NCBI RefSeq assembly: GCF_007923445.1
Contig: NZ_VOJI01000015.1
Coordinates: forward strand, 1 to 64,000
Direction: 5' to 3'
From: Puniceibacterium confluentis
GTDB lineage: Bacteria > Pseudomonadota > Alphaproteobacteria > Rhodobacterales > Rhodobacteraceae
Length of the DNA stretch: 64,000 nt
Shown here: one piece after another, positions 1-8,260 of the stretch
Position numbering within the stretch: the stretch's first letter is position 1
How the letters are laid out: the number at the start of each line of letters is the position of its first letter
Notes under the pieces: generated by a model
Seen by the model: only the letters and a program-made list of their open reading frames with translations
Database searches by the model: none
What the model was told of the DNA's origin: nothing
Position numbers and translations under genes: made by a program

Positions 1-14
1 GACCTGCACACCCG

Positions 15-36
15 CCCCGCCATCGCGCGGGGCTTT
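15..36 (+). terminator. Rho-independent terminator-like hairpin
   Basis: CCCCGC pairs with GCGGGG across a 6-nt loop (CATCGC) and is followed by C and a TTTT run. It most likely ends the transcript of a gene lying to the left of the window, just ahead of the endolysin gene. Confidence 0.6.
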
Positions 37-51
37 TCCTTGGAGCGGACA

Positions 52-744
52 ATGACCTTCACCAAATGGCTGCAGTCACGGCTGACAGCGCACCAGTTCC
101 CCTGTGGCCCCATCGACGGCATCGTCGGCGATCTCACCACCGCCGCGCTGCGGGCGTTTCAGGCGGCAAAGGGTCTGAGTGTCACCGGCACCGCCACGCC
201 CGAGACCGTGACCTTCCTGCGGATGAGCGCCACCGATTTCGCGGCCCCGATGCCGGAGCGCGAACATATCGACCCGGCGGCCGTCTGGCCGCGCCAGAGC
301 GATGTGCCGGAGCATTTCGGCGCGGTTGGTGAAAACCAGACCACGATCGAGGTGCCCTTCGACATGGTTTTGGCCTGGGACACCTCGCACCCACTGCGCC
401 GCATGACTCTGCACCGGCAGGTGGCCGGCAGTGCGCTCGCCGTCCTGAACCGGGTGGCGGAGATCTATTCGGAGCGCGAGATCAGGGATCTGGGCCTGCA
501 CCTGTTCGGCGGATCGCTGAACGTCCGGCGCATGCGCGGCGGCAGCAGCTATTCCATGCACAGCTGGGGCATCGCGATCGACTTTGATCCGCAGCGCAAC
601 CAGCTGAGCTGGAACCGGCCCCGGGCGCGGCTGTCGCAGGAGGATGCCGAACCGTTCTGGACCGCCTGGGAGAACGAAGGCTGGGTGAGCCTTGGCCGGT
701 CGCGCAATTTCGACTGGATGCACGTGCAGGCGGCGCGCCTGTGA
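52..744 (+). CDS. Phage-type endolysin: peptidoglycan-binding domain plus M15-like peptidase
   Basis: Predicted peptidoglycan-cleaving protein of about 230 residues. The first ~60 residues resemble a PG_binding_1 fold (GPIDGIVGDLTTAALRAFQ). The C-terminal part carries the zinc D-Ala-D-Ala carboxypeptidase/VanY-like signature: SMHSWGIAIDFDP supplies the His and Asp ligands and FDWMHVQ the terminal His. I start at the ATG because GGAG lies 6 nt upstream; an in-frame TTG at 40 has no such signal. There is no signal peptide, which fits release through the holin-like protein encoded just downstream. The context suggests the lysis end of a prophage or phage-like particle locus; the rest lies outside the window. 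Confidence 0.8.
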   Translation: MTFTKWLQSRLTAHQFPCGPIDGIVGDLTTAALRAFQAAKGLSVTGTATPETVTFLRMSATDFAAPMPEREHIDPAAVWPRQSDVPEHFGAVGENQTTIEVPFDMVLAWDTSHPLRRMTLHRQVAGSALAVLNRVAEIYSEREIRDLGLHLFGGSLNVRRMRGGSSYSMHSWGIAIDFDPQRNQLSWNRPRARLSQEDAEPFWTAWENEGWVSLGRSRNFDWMHVQAARL

Positions 745-833
745 TCCGCTTCCCCCTGATCCCCATCACCGACCGGCGCCTTGCGCTGGCCCTCTCCGCG
801 GCTGCGGCCGCCTCCACGCGGCGTGGCCGCTGA
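741..833 (+). CDS. Mini-ORF between endolysin and holin-like gene
   Basis: A 30-residue frame starts with GTG inside the endolysin stop (GTGA overlap) and ends 13 nt before the holin-like gene. The product has an Ala/Leu-rich stretch (LALALSAAAAAS) and an Arg-rich end. The overlap suggests translational coupling. I do not recognise the protein; it could be a degenerate lysis accessory or a chance frame. Confidence 0.3.
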   Translation: MIRFPLIPITDRRLALALSAAAAASTRRGR

Positions 834-846
834 AAGGAACTGACCC

Positions 847-1059
847 ATGAACAACCAAGTGAAATCGTTTCTCGCCTCCAGGACGATCTGGGGCGCCGCG
901 ATCGCGGTGGCCCCGCAGGTGCTGAGCCTGCTGGGCCTCACCGTCACCGCGGACGACGCGGCGGAGACCGCACGGCTGATCGAGGCGATCGTCACCGCCG
1001 CTGGGGGGCTGCTGGCGATCTACGGCCGCGTGACAGCCACCAAGGGAATCGGGCTGTGA
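847..1059 (+). CDS. Small holin-like phage membrane protein
   Basis: A 70-residue protein with a hydrophobic segment near residues 14-28 (IWGAAIAVAPQVLSLLG) and a second near residues 46-60 (IVTAAGGLLAIYG), separated by a short acidic loop. Two short membrane segments and a position right after an endolysin are typical of small phage holins that permeabilise the inner membrane. A GGAAC stretch lies just upstream as a weak ribosome site. The identification rests on size, topology and neighbourhood, not on a family motif. Confidence 0.55.
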   Translation: MNNQVKSFLASRTIWGAAIAVAPQVLSLLGLTVTADDAAETARLIEAIVTAAGGLLAIYGRVTATKGIGL

Positions 1060-1334
1060 AACGCCTAGCCCTGTGTCTCTGCGCATCCGGCGCGTTTCGT
1101 GTTTCCACTCTATCGCAAAGCTATTGATGTTCGGGCGGGGGCTGAGCTTCCCAGGAAGTAATATGCGGCGGAGTCAGTCAATATCATAAGTTTCTGTTAA
1201 CAGGAACTTTGTCAAAAAGCCAAGGGGCTGAAGCGGTATTGGGATTGAGCAAATTGAGCGCAAAGATCCCTTCCTTGGGAAGCCATTTCCTTATGAGAAT
1301 GAAGGGGCAGAGACGCGGCGCTCAAGAGCGTTGA

Positions 1335-1390
1335 AGAGCTAAACGTAGGCTTGAAAGCTCCTCTGGTGACACAATTCTGGTCAAGCCCCT
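1335..1390 (-). repeat. Dispersed repeat R1, copy A (inverted relative to copy B near 13.2 kb)
   Basis: The reverse complement of this segment matches the segment at 13160-13213 at roughly 80 % with one 2-nt gap. Shared blocks include TACGTTTAGCTCT and AATTGTGTCA. Both copies can be read in a frame giving NCV-RG-FK-TFSS, so it may be a fragment of an old insertion sequence. Confidence 0.45.
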
Positions 1391-1878
1391 GTAAGGGCCG
1401 GGGATTCGGGCAGGGTTCCCGACAGTCGGCGTGATCTTGCGTCGCCAGCCAGAGGGCTCCACCGGTCGCAGTGAGAACAGTGATCCAGCCAGCAAATGTC
1501 GTGTCACTGATCTGGTCCCAATACCCCGGTTTCCGCAAGGGCCAGCACCGCAGGGCGGGCCTGCGCTTTGACGCTGTGCCGTCTTGACGTCCCTACGCGA
1601 TTAATATTGGCATGTGTCGAGGTTCTTATTTCCGACCGTACGGCGACAGCGGTAATAAATCCTGACCTTTCAATAGCTTCTTTCTCACTTTCGGCTGCAA
1701 CAGCCTTGATGTCCAAGAGGCGGTCGTCAAGACTGTCGAGCGAAATAACCAAGTACATTGAAGACATGGCAGTTCCCGATTTCTGCAGTTGGCTTTGGGT
1801 CTTCCAGTTGGAAGCGTTGGCCAAGATCCAGTTCTTCGAGCCTATGGCCGACTCGCGGGAGGCCCTGGCCGACCCAAC

Positions 1879-1932
1879 ATAACACACTGCCTCTCAGAGC
1901 GTGCAGGTGCGTGCGGTTGCGCACCAAACTCG
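1879..1932. repeat. Dispersed repeat R2, copy A (direct)
   Basis: About 42 of 54 positions agree with the copy at 4208-4261, including an identical GCGCACCAAAC block. The two copies lie in the same orientation and bracket the Crp/Fnr regulator and the phasin-like gene. Confidence 0.45.
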
Positions 1933-2692
1933 CTCGTGCTGATTTCGTTATGCTGTCGTTTCCGAGAAGTCGTGAGGGCATGATCTCGTGACCTTGGTGG
2001 TCATGCCGAGTGGAGTGGAGGATCTCCTCCTTGTCGATCCGGGTCAGCGCCTTGCTCACCACGCACCGGGCGGAGGTCTGCCAGTTGATGGCACAAACCG
2101 ATTCCACATTGTCGTCGCCATGAGACGCCAGCGAGGTGGGCAATGCGTCCATCGTCACCATAGACCATGCCGTCTGGTTCCGATGTGACCGGGGGCGGAG
2201 TGCTTTCGGAGGCCCGAGACCAGGAAACCGGTCACAGGCCAGATGACCGGGATGAGATTCACTCAGGCAAAGCGGCGGTCAGTGCGACGTCAGGCGGAAC
2301 ACCGGGGGAGAGCGATGAAGGTACGAAAACGTACCCGGAGTTGTTGCACAACCGACAAAATAGTAACTTTGCAGGTGATGTTCGCGGTGCATATTCAAAC
2401 TGGCGAGCTCTATATGGCACGAGAATGTATTCTACGGCAACTTTTCTACGGTTACCATTCCTATGGTGCTGCGAACATCACTTCGATTGCCGATGCAAGT
2501 GCGACTTCTCATCTTGATCCCACCGGCTTCCGACGCTGGCCATTGGGTACGGTTCCGTACACAATCTGAAAATGGACTCCGAGAAATGTAACCGATTGTG
2601 CTACGATGCCCCATTGGTTGCCATTCAATCAGGGCGGCGCTGACTAAGAGACGCCGTACACCGAGCTCTTGCCCCAAGGCCAAGGGTTCGCC

Positions 2693-3421
2693 GTGATCAA
2701 GGAACATTCTTCCCCGTATGGGCAAAGCAATCTGATCTTAACACTGTCCTCCATTGATCGAAACCTGATCGAACCACATCTGAAACCCGTGGCTCTCGAT
2801 AAGGGAACCGTTCTGGAAGACGCCAACACACCGATCAAGACTGTGTATTTCCTCACGTCAGGGATCGGCTCGACCGTCGCATCCACCAAGAAGGGCCGTT
2901 CGGTCGAAGTCGGCCTCTTCGGCTACGAAGGAATGTCGGGAACGGCAATCGTGACGCAAGGCGAGTACTCCTCCCTCTCGTCGTTCATGCAAATAGGTGG
3001 AAAGGGGTTGACTATCGAGGCTGACAGACTTCTTGAACTGATGCAGCTGAGCCCGACCTTGCAGCGCCATTTGCTACGATATGTTCAGGTCCTGATGACC
3101 CAAACCTCCCAGACAGCGCTGTCGAACGGCCAGTCGGGATTGGAAGAACGGCTCGCCCGGTGGCTTCTGATGTGTCACGACCGGATAAGCGGTAACGTGA
3201 TCAAGCTGACTCACGAATTCCTGGCGATCATGCTGGGTGTGCGACGCGCGGGGGTAACCGTCGGTACGCATGTTCTCGAGGGCCAGGGACTGATCCGAGC
3301 CGAGCGCGGCAAGATCGTCATTCTCGACCGCGATGGACTGGTGAGAAGAGCGAAGGAGACGTACGGAGTTCCCGAAGCCGAATATGCACGCCTGATCGGC
3401 TTTGATCAACCGGGCCCGTAG
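2693..3421 (+). CDS. Crp/Fnr-family transcriptional regulator
   Basis: About 242 residues with the Crp/Fnr two-domain layout. An N-terminal cyclic-nucleotide-binding-like beta barrel covers residues ~15-115, including GRSVEVGLFGYEGMSG. A long dimerisation helix follows, then a winged helix-turn-helix around residues 170-225 (LTHEFLAIMLGVRRAGVTV). There is no Cys cluster as in FNR and no clear cAMP-site Arg-Ser, so the effector is unknown. GTG is chosen because it begins the recognisable fold and has AGGG about 8 nt upstream; a TTG at 2669 is an alternative. It stands alone in a gene-poor region. Confidence 0.8.
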   Translation: MIKEHSSPYGQSNLILTLSSIDRNLIEPHLKPVALDKGTVLEDANTPIKTVYFLTSGIGSTVASTKKGRSVEVGLFGYEGMSGTAIVTQGEYSSLSSFMQIGGKGLTIEADRLLELMQLSPTLQRHLLRYVQVLMTQTSQTALSNGQSGLEERLARWLLMCHDRISGNVIKLTHEFLAIMLGVRRAGVTVGTHVLEGQGLIRAERGKIVILDRDGLVRRAKETYGVPEAEYARLIGFDQPGP

Positions 3422-3436
3422 AGCAAGAGGTAACTC

Positions 3437-3676
3437 TCAAGCATCATCAATGGTGAATTTCAGCTTCACCAAACCCTCCAGGATCATCTCCAGCGGCAGG
3501 CCGGAAGTGCGGCTTATTTCAAGTGGATCAAGGCCGAGATCAAGGAACATCACCAGGATAGACTGAAGCATTTCTTCGCTAATCAGCGTTGATCGTGCCT
3601 TGCGAGGCGCTTCTCGCCGACGTCGCATGATTCCTTGATTCGCGGCGAAAGAATTCTGGCATTGAAGTTTGATCAT
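3437..3676 (-). CDS. Small protein of unknown function, convergent to the Crp/Fnr gene
   Basis: A 79-residue product with an Arg/Lys-rich N-terminal third (MRRRREAPRKARS) followed by a helix-rich acidic C-terminal half with repeated Leu/Ile (LILSEEMLQ-like, LPLEMILEGLVKLKF). The chosen ATG has a GGCGG string about 10 nt upstream; an in-frame ATG 21 nt further up and a TTG beyond it are possible. The gene ends 15 nt from the regulator's stop. Not recognised; real but uncharacterised, or a decayed gene. Confidence 0.4.
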   Translation of the reverse strand: MIKLQCQNSFAANQGIMRRRREAPRKARSTLISEEMLQSILVMFLDLGLDPLEISRTSGLPLEMILEGLVKLKFTIDDA

Positions 3677-3765
3677 ATTGAAAGTACCGCCCTTCATAAA
3701 AAGCAACGATAAATCGTGCGGTTCAGCTGACCATTTGCGTGCTGATCATAAATGAAACCAAGCCC

Positions 3766-4140
3766 TTACATCTGCGGGCCATCGGCCCTGTCGGGGCTCA
3801 AGCTTGCGATGTCTTGCTGAAACTTCCTTGACAGTTCCTGAGCATGATCACGGTATTGAGTCACAGCTCTTACCAAATATCCCCACTGCACCCCAACCAC
3901 CTCCGCGGAATGTCGGCAAGACGTCAACGAATTCCAGGCATCAAGGTTTGCGCGCCGCCGAGTGTGCATAAACAAGTTCATGGTTTCTGCCATATCGATG
4001 GTCCGGCTTATCAGGATGCTCTTAGTTTGCATCCAGCAATCCATGTCGAGATTGTTGACCAGAGCGTCATCTGGTGTCTCTGGGATAACCCGCGACCGAG
4101 CGTTCGCCTTTCTGGCGATTTGTGATTGAGTACTGGGCAT
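3766..4140 (-). CDS. Phasin-like protein
   Basis: A 124-residue, mostly helical protein. Residues 45-115 show the spaced pattern of phasins (MAETMNLFMHTRRRANLDAW, then QWGYLVRAVTQYRDHAQEL), with regularly placed aromatic and Gln residues. Phasins coat polyhydroxyalkanoate granules; no other PHA gene lies nearby, so the role is inferred from this pattern only. It is transcribed leftward, in the same direction as the small gene below it. It may instead be a stress-induced helical protein of the same superfamily. Confidence 0.5.
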   Translation of the reverse strand: MPSTQSQIARKANARSRVIPETPDDALVNNLDMDCWMQTKSILISRTIDMAETMNLFMHTRRRANLDAWNSLTSCRHSAEVVGVQWGYLVRAVTQYRDHAQELSRKFQQDIASLSPDRADGPQM

Positions 4141-4962
4141 ATGACCGCTTCCCGTTTGAAGTGGCGTTTCTGACTGTCAATGCGGCAGTGTCGATTCGCA
4201 CAGGAATATAGCACACCGCTTTTTAGCGAGCGCAGGTGGGTACGATTGCGCACCAAACACGACCTTGCGTCCTCATTCCGGTGTCGACGGTCCCTGATAA
4301 GTCCGCCCGTGGTGCAACCGCCATCGGCGCCGAACACCAAAGCCGTCGGCGAACGCCTCGCGCTTGGGCGCACATCGAAGGTCGCACCCTGGCTTGCGCA
4401 GCAATGCGTGCCGTTGCCCGACAGTCTGGACGGGGACAGTTGAAATGCTGGGGATCCGCGGTTTTTCGCTTGACTGCTCGGCCCTTCCCCAGCTGCCATT
4501 CGGCTTGCTGATCGTCCCAGCAGCGAGAGTGCGTTTGACTCTTGAAGCAAGAACACAGCCTCTATGCAACGCATAGGCTACCGCGGTAGCGGACTTTGGT
4601 CATGAACGGCCGGTGGTGCCGGTTGCAGGCTTGGGCTTTGCAGCTTCAGCGACACCCCGAAATCCGCCCATCGTGACTGTGGCACCTGTCAGGCGGAGTG
4701 TCCCGACGAATGTCTTGTAAGGGCTGGGTGCGGTCTCATGCGCGAGCGCCAACAGGTGGATCTGATGTTCCAGCGCAACGACCACCACGCTGCACTGCCG
4801 CAAGGCAGCTGTGAGCCCCCTTTACCGATTTTCTGTAATGCAGCTAATGTCCGCAACCACGTGAAGGCCAAAAGCCTTCGACAATTTCTTAGATTAGATA
4901 TCTGGACCGCAAACAGTGTGCGGACCTTCGTCACCATGTATCATTGCTGAGGAGAAGCAGCT
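4141..4962. other. 0.8-kb gene-poor stretch
   Basis: No credible gene is found. Competing short frames on both strands lack ribosome sites and recognisable motifs. It holds repeat R2 copy B and, at its right end, the GAGGAG ribosome site of the nuclease-like gene. Confidence 0.35.
4208..4261. repeat. Dispersed repeat R2, copy B (direct)
   Basis: This is the partner of the copy at 1879-1932, with about 78 % identity over 54 nt. On the minus strand both copies can be read as LVRNRTHL, which hints at a common ancestral sequence instead of chance similarity. Confidence 0.45.
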
Positions 4963-5913
4963 ATGTCCGACAATCTATGCCACATATCTAACTTTCAAGA
5001 ACGCGACATCGACCTCCTCCTCGCGGAAGAGCTACGAATGAATAATGCCTTCGCAACCTGGTTCACGAACCAAGTTGCGCCTGACGTCCAGGTTGAGGTT
5101 CCTGCCTTTCGAACCCGCGTCTCTGTAGTCGAGGACGGATCTGAAGCTGACGTGATCGCTTGTTTCCACCGTGAAGATGGCGGCATCCACAGAGTCTTTA
5201 TCGAGGACAAGATTACGGCCTCAATGATGCCCGAACAACTTGAGCGTTACCAACGGAGAGCCACCGCCGAGTATGCCCGAAGCGAAAACCAGAGCTTCTC
5301 CGTGGTGCTTTTCGCCCCTGAGAGTTACCGTGCATTGCTGCCTGATGGCGTCGCTCATGTGACGTTTGGGGAGGCCGCAACAGCACTGGATCAGTCAACC
5401 GACGACCCCCGGGCAGCATACAAAGCATCCTTCTTGCGCGCTGCACGTCCATACTATTCGCCAGCGTCGAGAGATCTGCACGTTGCTGAAGTCGAGCCGT
5501 ATGTAGTTGAATGGTGGGATGCCGTTTACGAAATGCTCGACCGCGAGTTTCCCAGCTTCTTTTTGCCACCAAGAACCAGGTATCCGCGAAGTGTCTACTT
5601 CGCACCGCGCACGAGCGGAATGGCCGAGTATATCCGAGTTGATTTCAAGGGGCATGCGGGAGAGGTCGACCTCGCCATCAAGAACGTAGGGTATTCGGAA
5701 CTTGCAGAAGCACTCGCAGGGCTCGACCTGCCTGGGCGGCTGGTCGAAAATGGCAAATCGTCCGCGATCCGGGTCGACGGACTTTCAAAATTCGTAATTT
5801 CAGACGGATTTGCCGTAATTGAAACCGATGTTAGGGCCGCCTATGCAGCGACTGTAACCCTTCTTGAATTTTGGAAGGCCAATAGAGGCCAGTTCGACAG
5901 CCTTGTGCGATAA
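4963..5913 (+). CDS. PD-(D/E)XK nuclease superfamily protein
   Basis: A 316-residue soluble protein. The N-terminal third has the spacing of a PD-(D/E)XK core: FQERDIDLLLAEEL and a helix with FATWF, then EADVIACF (Asp), then RVFIEDKI giving the E-D-K of the (D/E)XK motif near residue 85. The rest (residues 190-300) contains no second family motif that I recognise. GAGGAG lies 10 nt upstream of the ATG. Such stand-alone PDDEXK proteins are often found in accessory or defence-related regions. It has no partner methylase or helicase here, so restriction activity is not implied. Base composition is lower in GC than the core genes, consistent with acquisition. Confidence 0.65.
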   Translation: MSDNLCHISNFQERDIDLLLAEELRMNNAFATWFTNQVAPDVQVEVPAFRTRVSVVEDGSEADVIACFHREDGGIHRVFIEDKITASMMPEQLERYQRRATAEYARSENQSFSVVLFAPESYRALLPDGVAHVTFGEAATALDQSTDDPRAAYKASFLRAARPYYSPASRDLHVAEVEPYVVEWWDAVYEMLDREFPSFFLPPRTRYPRSVYFAPRTSGMAEYIRVDFKGHAGEVDLAIKNVGYSELAEALAGLDLPGRLVENGKSSAIRVDGLSKFVISDGFAVIETDVRAAYAATVTLLEFWKANRGQFDSLVR

Positions 5914-6168
5914 GTAGTGTCTTTACTCATCCACGCCAAAGACCAACGTTTGTTGAACGGTTAGAATTTTTGGGAGGTTGTGTCTGTTTCTGGGAAGCAG
6001 CCATTGATGCCATCAAGGGCAAGGCCCGCTAGGTCCGCTGACCGACGTTCTGGCCTACAAAATGCTACACGATCCACGAATGTCTCCTTCGACGGGCCGC
6101 ACCGCAGCATTATTGGGTGATGGCCAACGGCAGCTCTGGGCCGGCCGCGACAGACCGGCCCCTGGCGC
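5914..6168. other. Intergenic segment with hairpin next to the recombinase gene
   Basis: No gene is seen. GGGCCGG at 6138-6144 pairs with CCGGCCC at 6155-6161, just past the recombinase stop. It could terminate that leftward transcript, although it lacks a T run, or be part of a recombination site. A short C-terminal-like frame (EAAIDAIKGKAR, stop near 6032) suggests a gene fragment. Confidence 0.3.
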
Positions 6169-6801
6169 TTAGATCTCTACCGACTCTGCGATCGCGAGCG
6201 CATCCTCCAGTTCGACGCCGAGGTAGCGCACGGTGCTGTCCATCTTCGTATGGCCAAGCAATAGCTGCACTGCTCTAAGATTGCCGGTCTTCCGATAAAT
6301 CTCCGCAACCTTGGTGCGACGCATGGAATGGGTGCCGTAGGCGCTCGGCTCGAGACCGATGGAGGCCACCCAGTCCCGGACGAGGCGAGCATACTGCCGC
6401 GTCGAAATGTGCAGCCGTTCGTGGAACCGTCCCGGCCAGAGATGCTCCGACCCAATCATGAGCGGGGATTCGAGCCAAGCTTCGATTGCTTTCCGAGTCC
6501 CTTCGGTAATCTCGAAGCTCACGGGCCTGCTTGTCTTGCTCTGGACAATCGCAGCGCGGTGCCTGACCTGCCCCGCGGCGTAGACGTCGGCGACCTTGAG
6601 CCGCACCAGGTCGCAGCCACGCAACTTGCTATCGATGGCGAGATTGAAGAGCGCCAGTTCTCGGGTCCGATGGGCGATCTCCAATCGGACCCGGATCGCC
6701 CAGACATGCTTCGGTTGCAGCGGACGTTTCTGGCCGACGATGCGCCCTTTGTTCCAAGCGGGACGGCAGGCACGGATTGCTGGTAGGTTGGCGGTAGGCA
6801 T
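6169..6801 (-). CDS. Tyrosine recombinase, catalytic domain only
   Basis: A 210-residue site-specific recombinase. The catalytic set is visible in order: Arg in SKLRGCDL, a Lys in the beta-hairpin region (VQSKTSRP), His-x-x-Arg in THSMRRTK, His in LLLGHT, and the nucleophile Tyr in STVRYLG. The start is fixed by a strong GGAGGA 6 nt upstream of the ATG; the longer frame to 6858 has no such signal. The usual N-terminal SAM-like core-binding domain is absent, and the first 40 residues are short and basic. This matches a known group of short stand-alone recombinases, so it is probably intact and not truncated. It may mobilise or have mobilised part of this island. Confidence 0.85.
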   Translation of the reverse strand: MPTANLPAIRACRPAWNKGRIVGQKRPLQPKHVWAIRVRLEIAHRTRELALFNLAIDSKLRGCDLVRLKVADVYAAGQVRHRAAIVQSKTSRPVSFEITEGTRKAIEAWLESPLMIGSEHLWPGRFHERLHISTRQYARLVRDWVASIGLEPSAYGTHSMRRTKVAEIYRKTGNLRAVQLLLGHTKMDSTVRYLGVELEDALAIAESVEI

Positions 6802-7174
6802 AGCGGTTCCTCCAATCCACCGGTCCCGCCACGTCTTCGGCGTTTCGCCGACGGCCAACTTTACAATTGATCTGCGGCGAAAGTCGGCTTCGAGCCCTAA
6901 TTACCTGATGCTGCGGTGCGCATGACTGTCCGCTTTTCACATCCTGCATAGCTAAATAGCTTGCAAAAATTGCCGACTAGAGCTACTCATGCCGCACTTT
7001 CATGGAGATTTTATGTCCCGATAATGTGGGGAGGCAAAGCGTCCTCCCGGTGCAAATTTAAACCAAGCTAACGCCTCGCTTTATTGTCGGCGGCGAATGG
7101 TTTTTTGCAATCTAGTTAATCTACACATTTTGGCGTGGACTTGGCCTGCGCCCAGAACATGAAAGTTCACAACA
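6802..7174. other. Divergent intergenic region between recombinase and rsgA
   Basis: No gene is visible. The stretch is AT-richer than the core genome and includes an imperfect GGGAGG...CCTCCC hairpin near 7029-7048. It should contain the promoters of both flanking genes, but I cannot place -35/-10 boxes with confidence. Confidence 0.3.
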
Positions 7175-8260
7175 ATGACACGGGACTATTCCCAATTTTT
7201 GCCACCTTCGGGTTCCGGAAAGCTTCCAACACGCGAGCGTTCGTCATTGGAAAAACTTGGTTGGAAGCCTTTCTTTAGCCAACAAACCAGCATTGACACC
7301 GCTGTTGACACGCAGCCCGTTCGAGTGGTTGAAGTCCACAGAACAGGCCTGCATGCACTGGGTGAAGGTTTTGATGACGTTATTCCCCCGCGGCCTGACG
7401 CGACAGTCGGTGACTGGTTGCTCTATGATCAGCAACACCCATCCAACAGCAAGGTTTTGGAACGTAGCAGCGTTTTTGAGCGCCGTGCGCCCGGATCAGA
7501 CCGCAAGAGGCAACTGATTGCTGCTAACGTGGATACGGTTTTTATCGTGTCTTCGTGCAACAAGGATTTTAATATCGCGCGGCTTGAGCGCTATGTTGCC
7601 TTGGCATTCGAGGCTGAAGTAACGCCTGTAATCTTGCTCACGAAGGCTGATCTCTGTGATGATCCTAATCTCTACGCCGACGAAGCAAGCGCGATCTCAA
7701 ACCGTGTTCTGGTGGAAGTGCTTAATGCCTTGGGTGAGGAGCCAATTGCCAAGCTCGCTCCATGGTGCAAGCCTAGACAAACGGTTGCGTTTCTAGGGTC
7801 GTCAGGTGTTGGAAAATCCACATTGGTCAATGCTCTATTTATGGACGGTGTCGCTGATACGGCTGCCATTCGCGAAGAAGACAGCAAAGGTCGCCACACG
7901 ACGACACGGCGACAATTGCACTTCACATCCGATGGCTGCGCGGTGTTGGACACCCCTGGAATGCGAGAGCTTCAGCTAACAGATGTCGAGGCGGGGATTG
8001 CCGACGTGTTTGCAGACATGGTCGCTTTAGCGGGCCAATGCCGTTTCGCCGATTGCAAACACGACACCGAACCCGGTTGTGCCATTCAAAGCGCATTGGA
8101 GCGCGGGGACATCGATTCCGTCAGACTTGCACGATGGACCAAGTTGACTGCGGAAGAGCGTTTCAACTCTTCCTCACTGGCCGAACGCAAATCCGCTGAA
8201 AAGTCCTTTCAAAAAATGATCAACACGGTTCAACAAAAAACCAGAAAGCGAAAAAAATGA
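7175..8260 (+). CDS. rsgA: Ribosome small-subunit-dependent GTPase RsgA
   Basis: A circularly permuted GTPase that helps 30S ribosome subunit maturation. The motif order G4-G1-G3 shows the permutation: TKAD near residue 155, GSSGVGKST near 208, HTTTRR as switch, DTPG near 259. A zinc-binding cluster follows the GTPase domain (CRFADCKHDTEPGC, near 288). The N-terminal OB-fold region is present, so the 361-residue protein looks full length. No strong ribosome site precedes the ATG. Base composition is clearly AT-richer than the surrounding chromosome, which suggests horizontal acquisition. It overlaps the next gene by ATGA. Confidence 0.9.
   Translation: MTRDYSQFLPPSGSGKLPTRERSSLEKLGWKPFFSQQTSIDTAVDTQPVRVVEVHRTGLHALGEGFDDVIPPRPDATVGDWLLYDQQHPSNSKVLERSSVFERRAPGSDRKRQLIAANVDTVFIVSSCNKDFNIARLERYVALAFEAEVTPVILLTKADLCDDPNLYADEASAISNRVLVEVLNALGEEPIAKLAPWCKPRQTVAFLGSSGVGKSTLVNALFMDGVADTAAIREEDSKGRHTTTRRQLHFTSDGCAVLDTPGMRELQLTDVEAGIADVFADMVALAGQCRFADCKHDTEPGCAIQSALERGDIDSVRLARWTKLTAEERFNSSSLAERKSAEKSFQKMINTVQQKTRKRKK

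Larger units (their letters stand above)
1060..2692. other. 1.6-kb gene-poor accessory stretch with IS-like debris
   Basis: No convincing gene is present. Frames here are short, lack ribosome sites and look non-protein-like. The stretch contains one copy each of two degenerate dispersed repeats (annotated separately) and a TTGTTGCACAAC palindrome-like string near 2340 of the kind often seen at insertion-sequence borders. I read it as decayed mobile-element sequence to the right of the phage remnant. Confidence 0.4.

Noticed and set aside
1212-1887. Small minus-strand frames near the R1 and R2 repeats
   Set aside because: They lack ribosome sites and their similarity to frames near 4.2 and 13.2 kb reflects repeat DNA, not conserved proteins.
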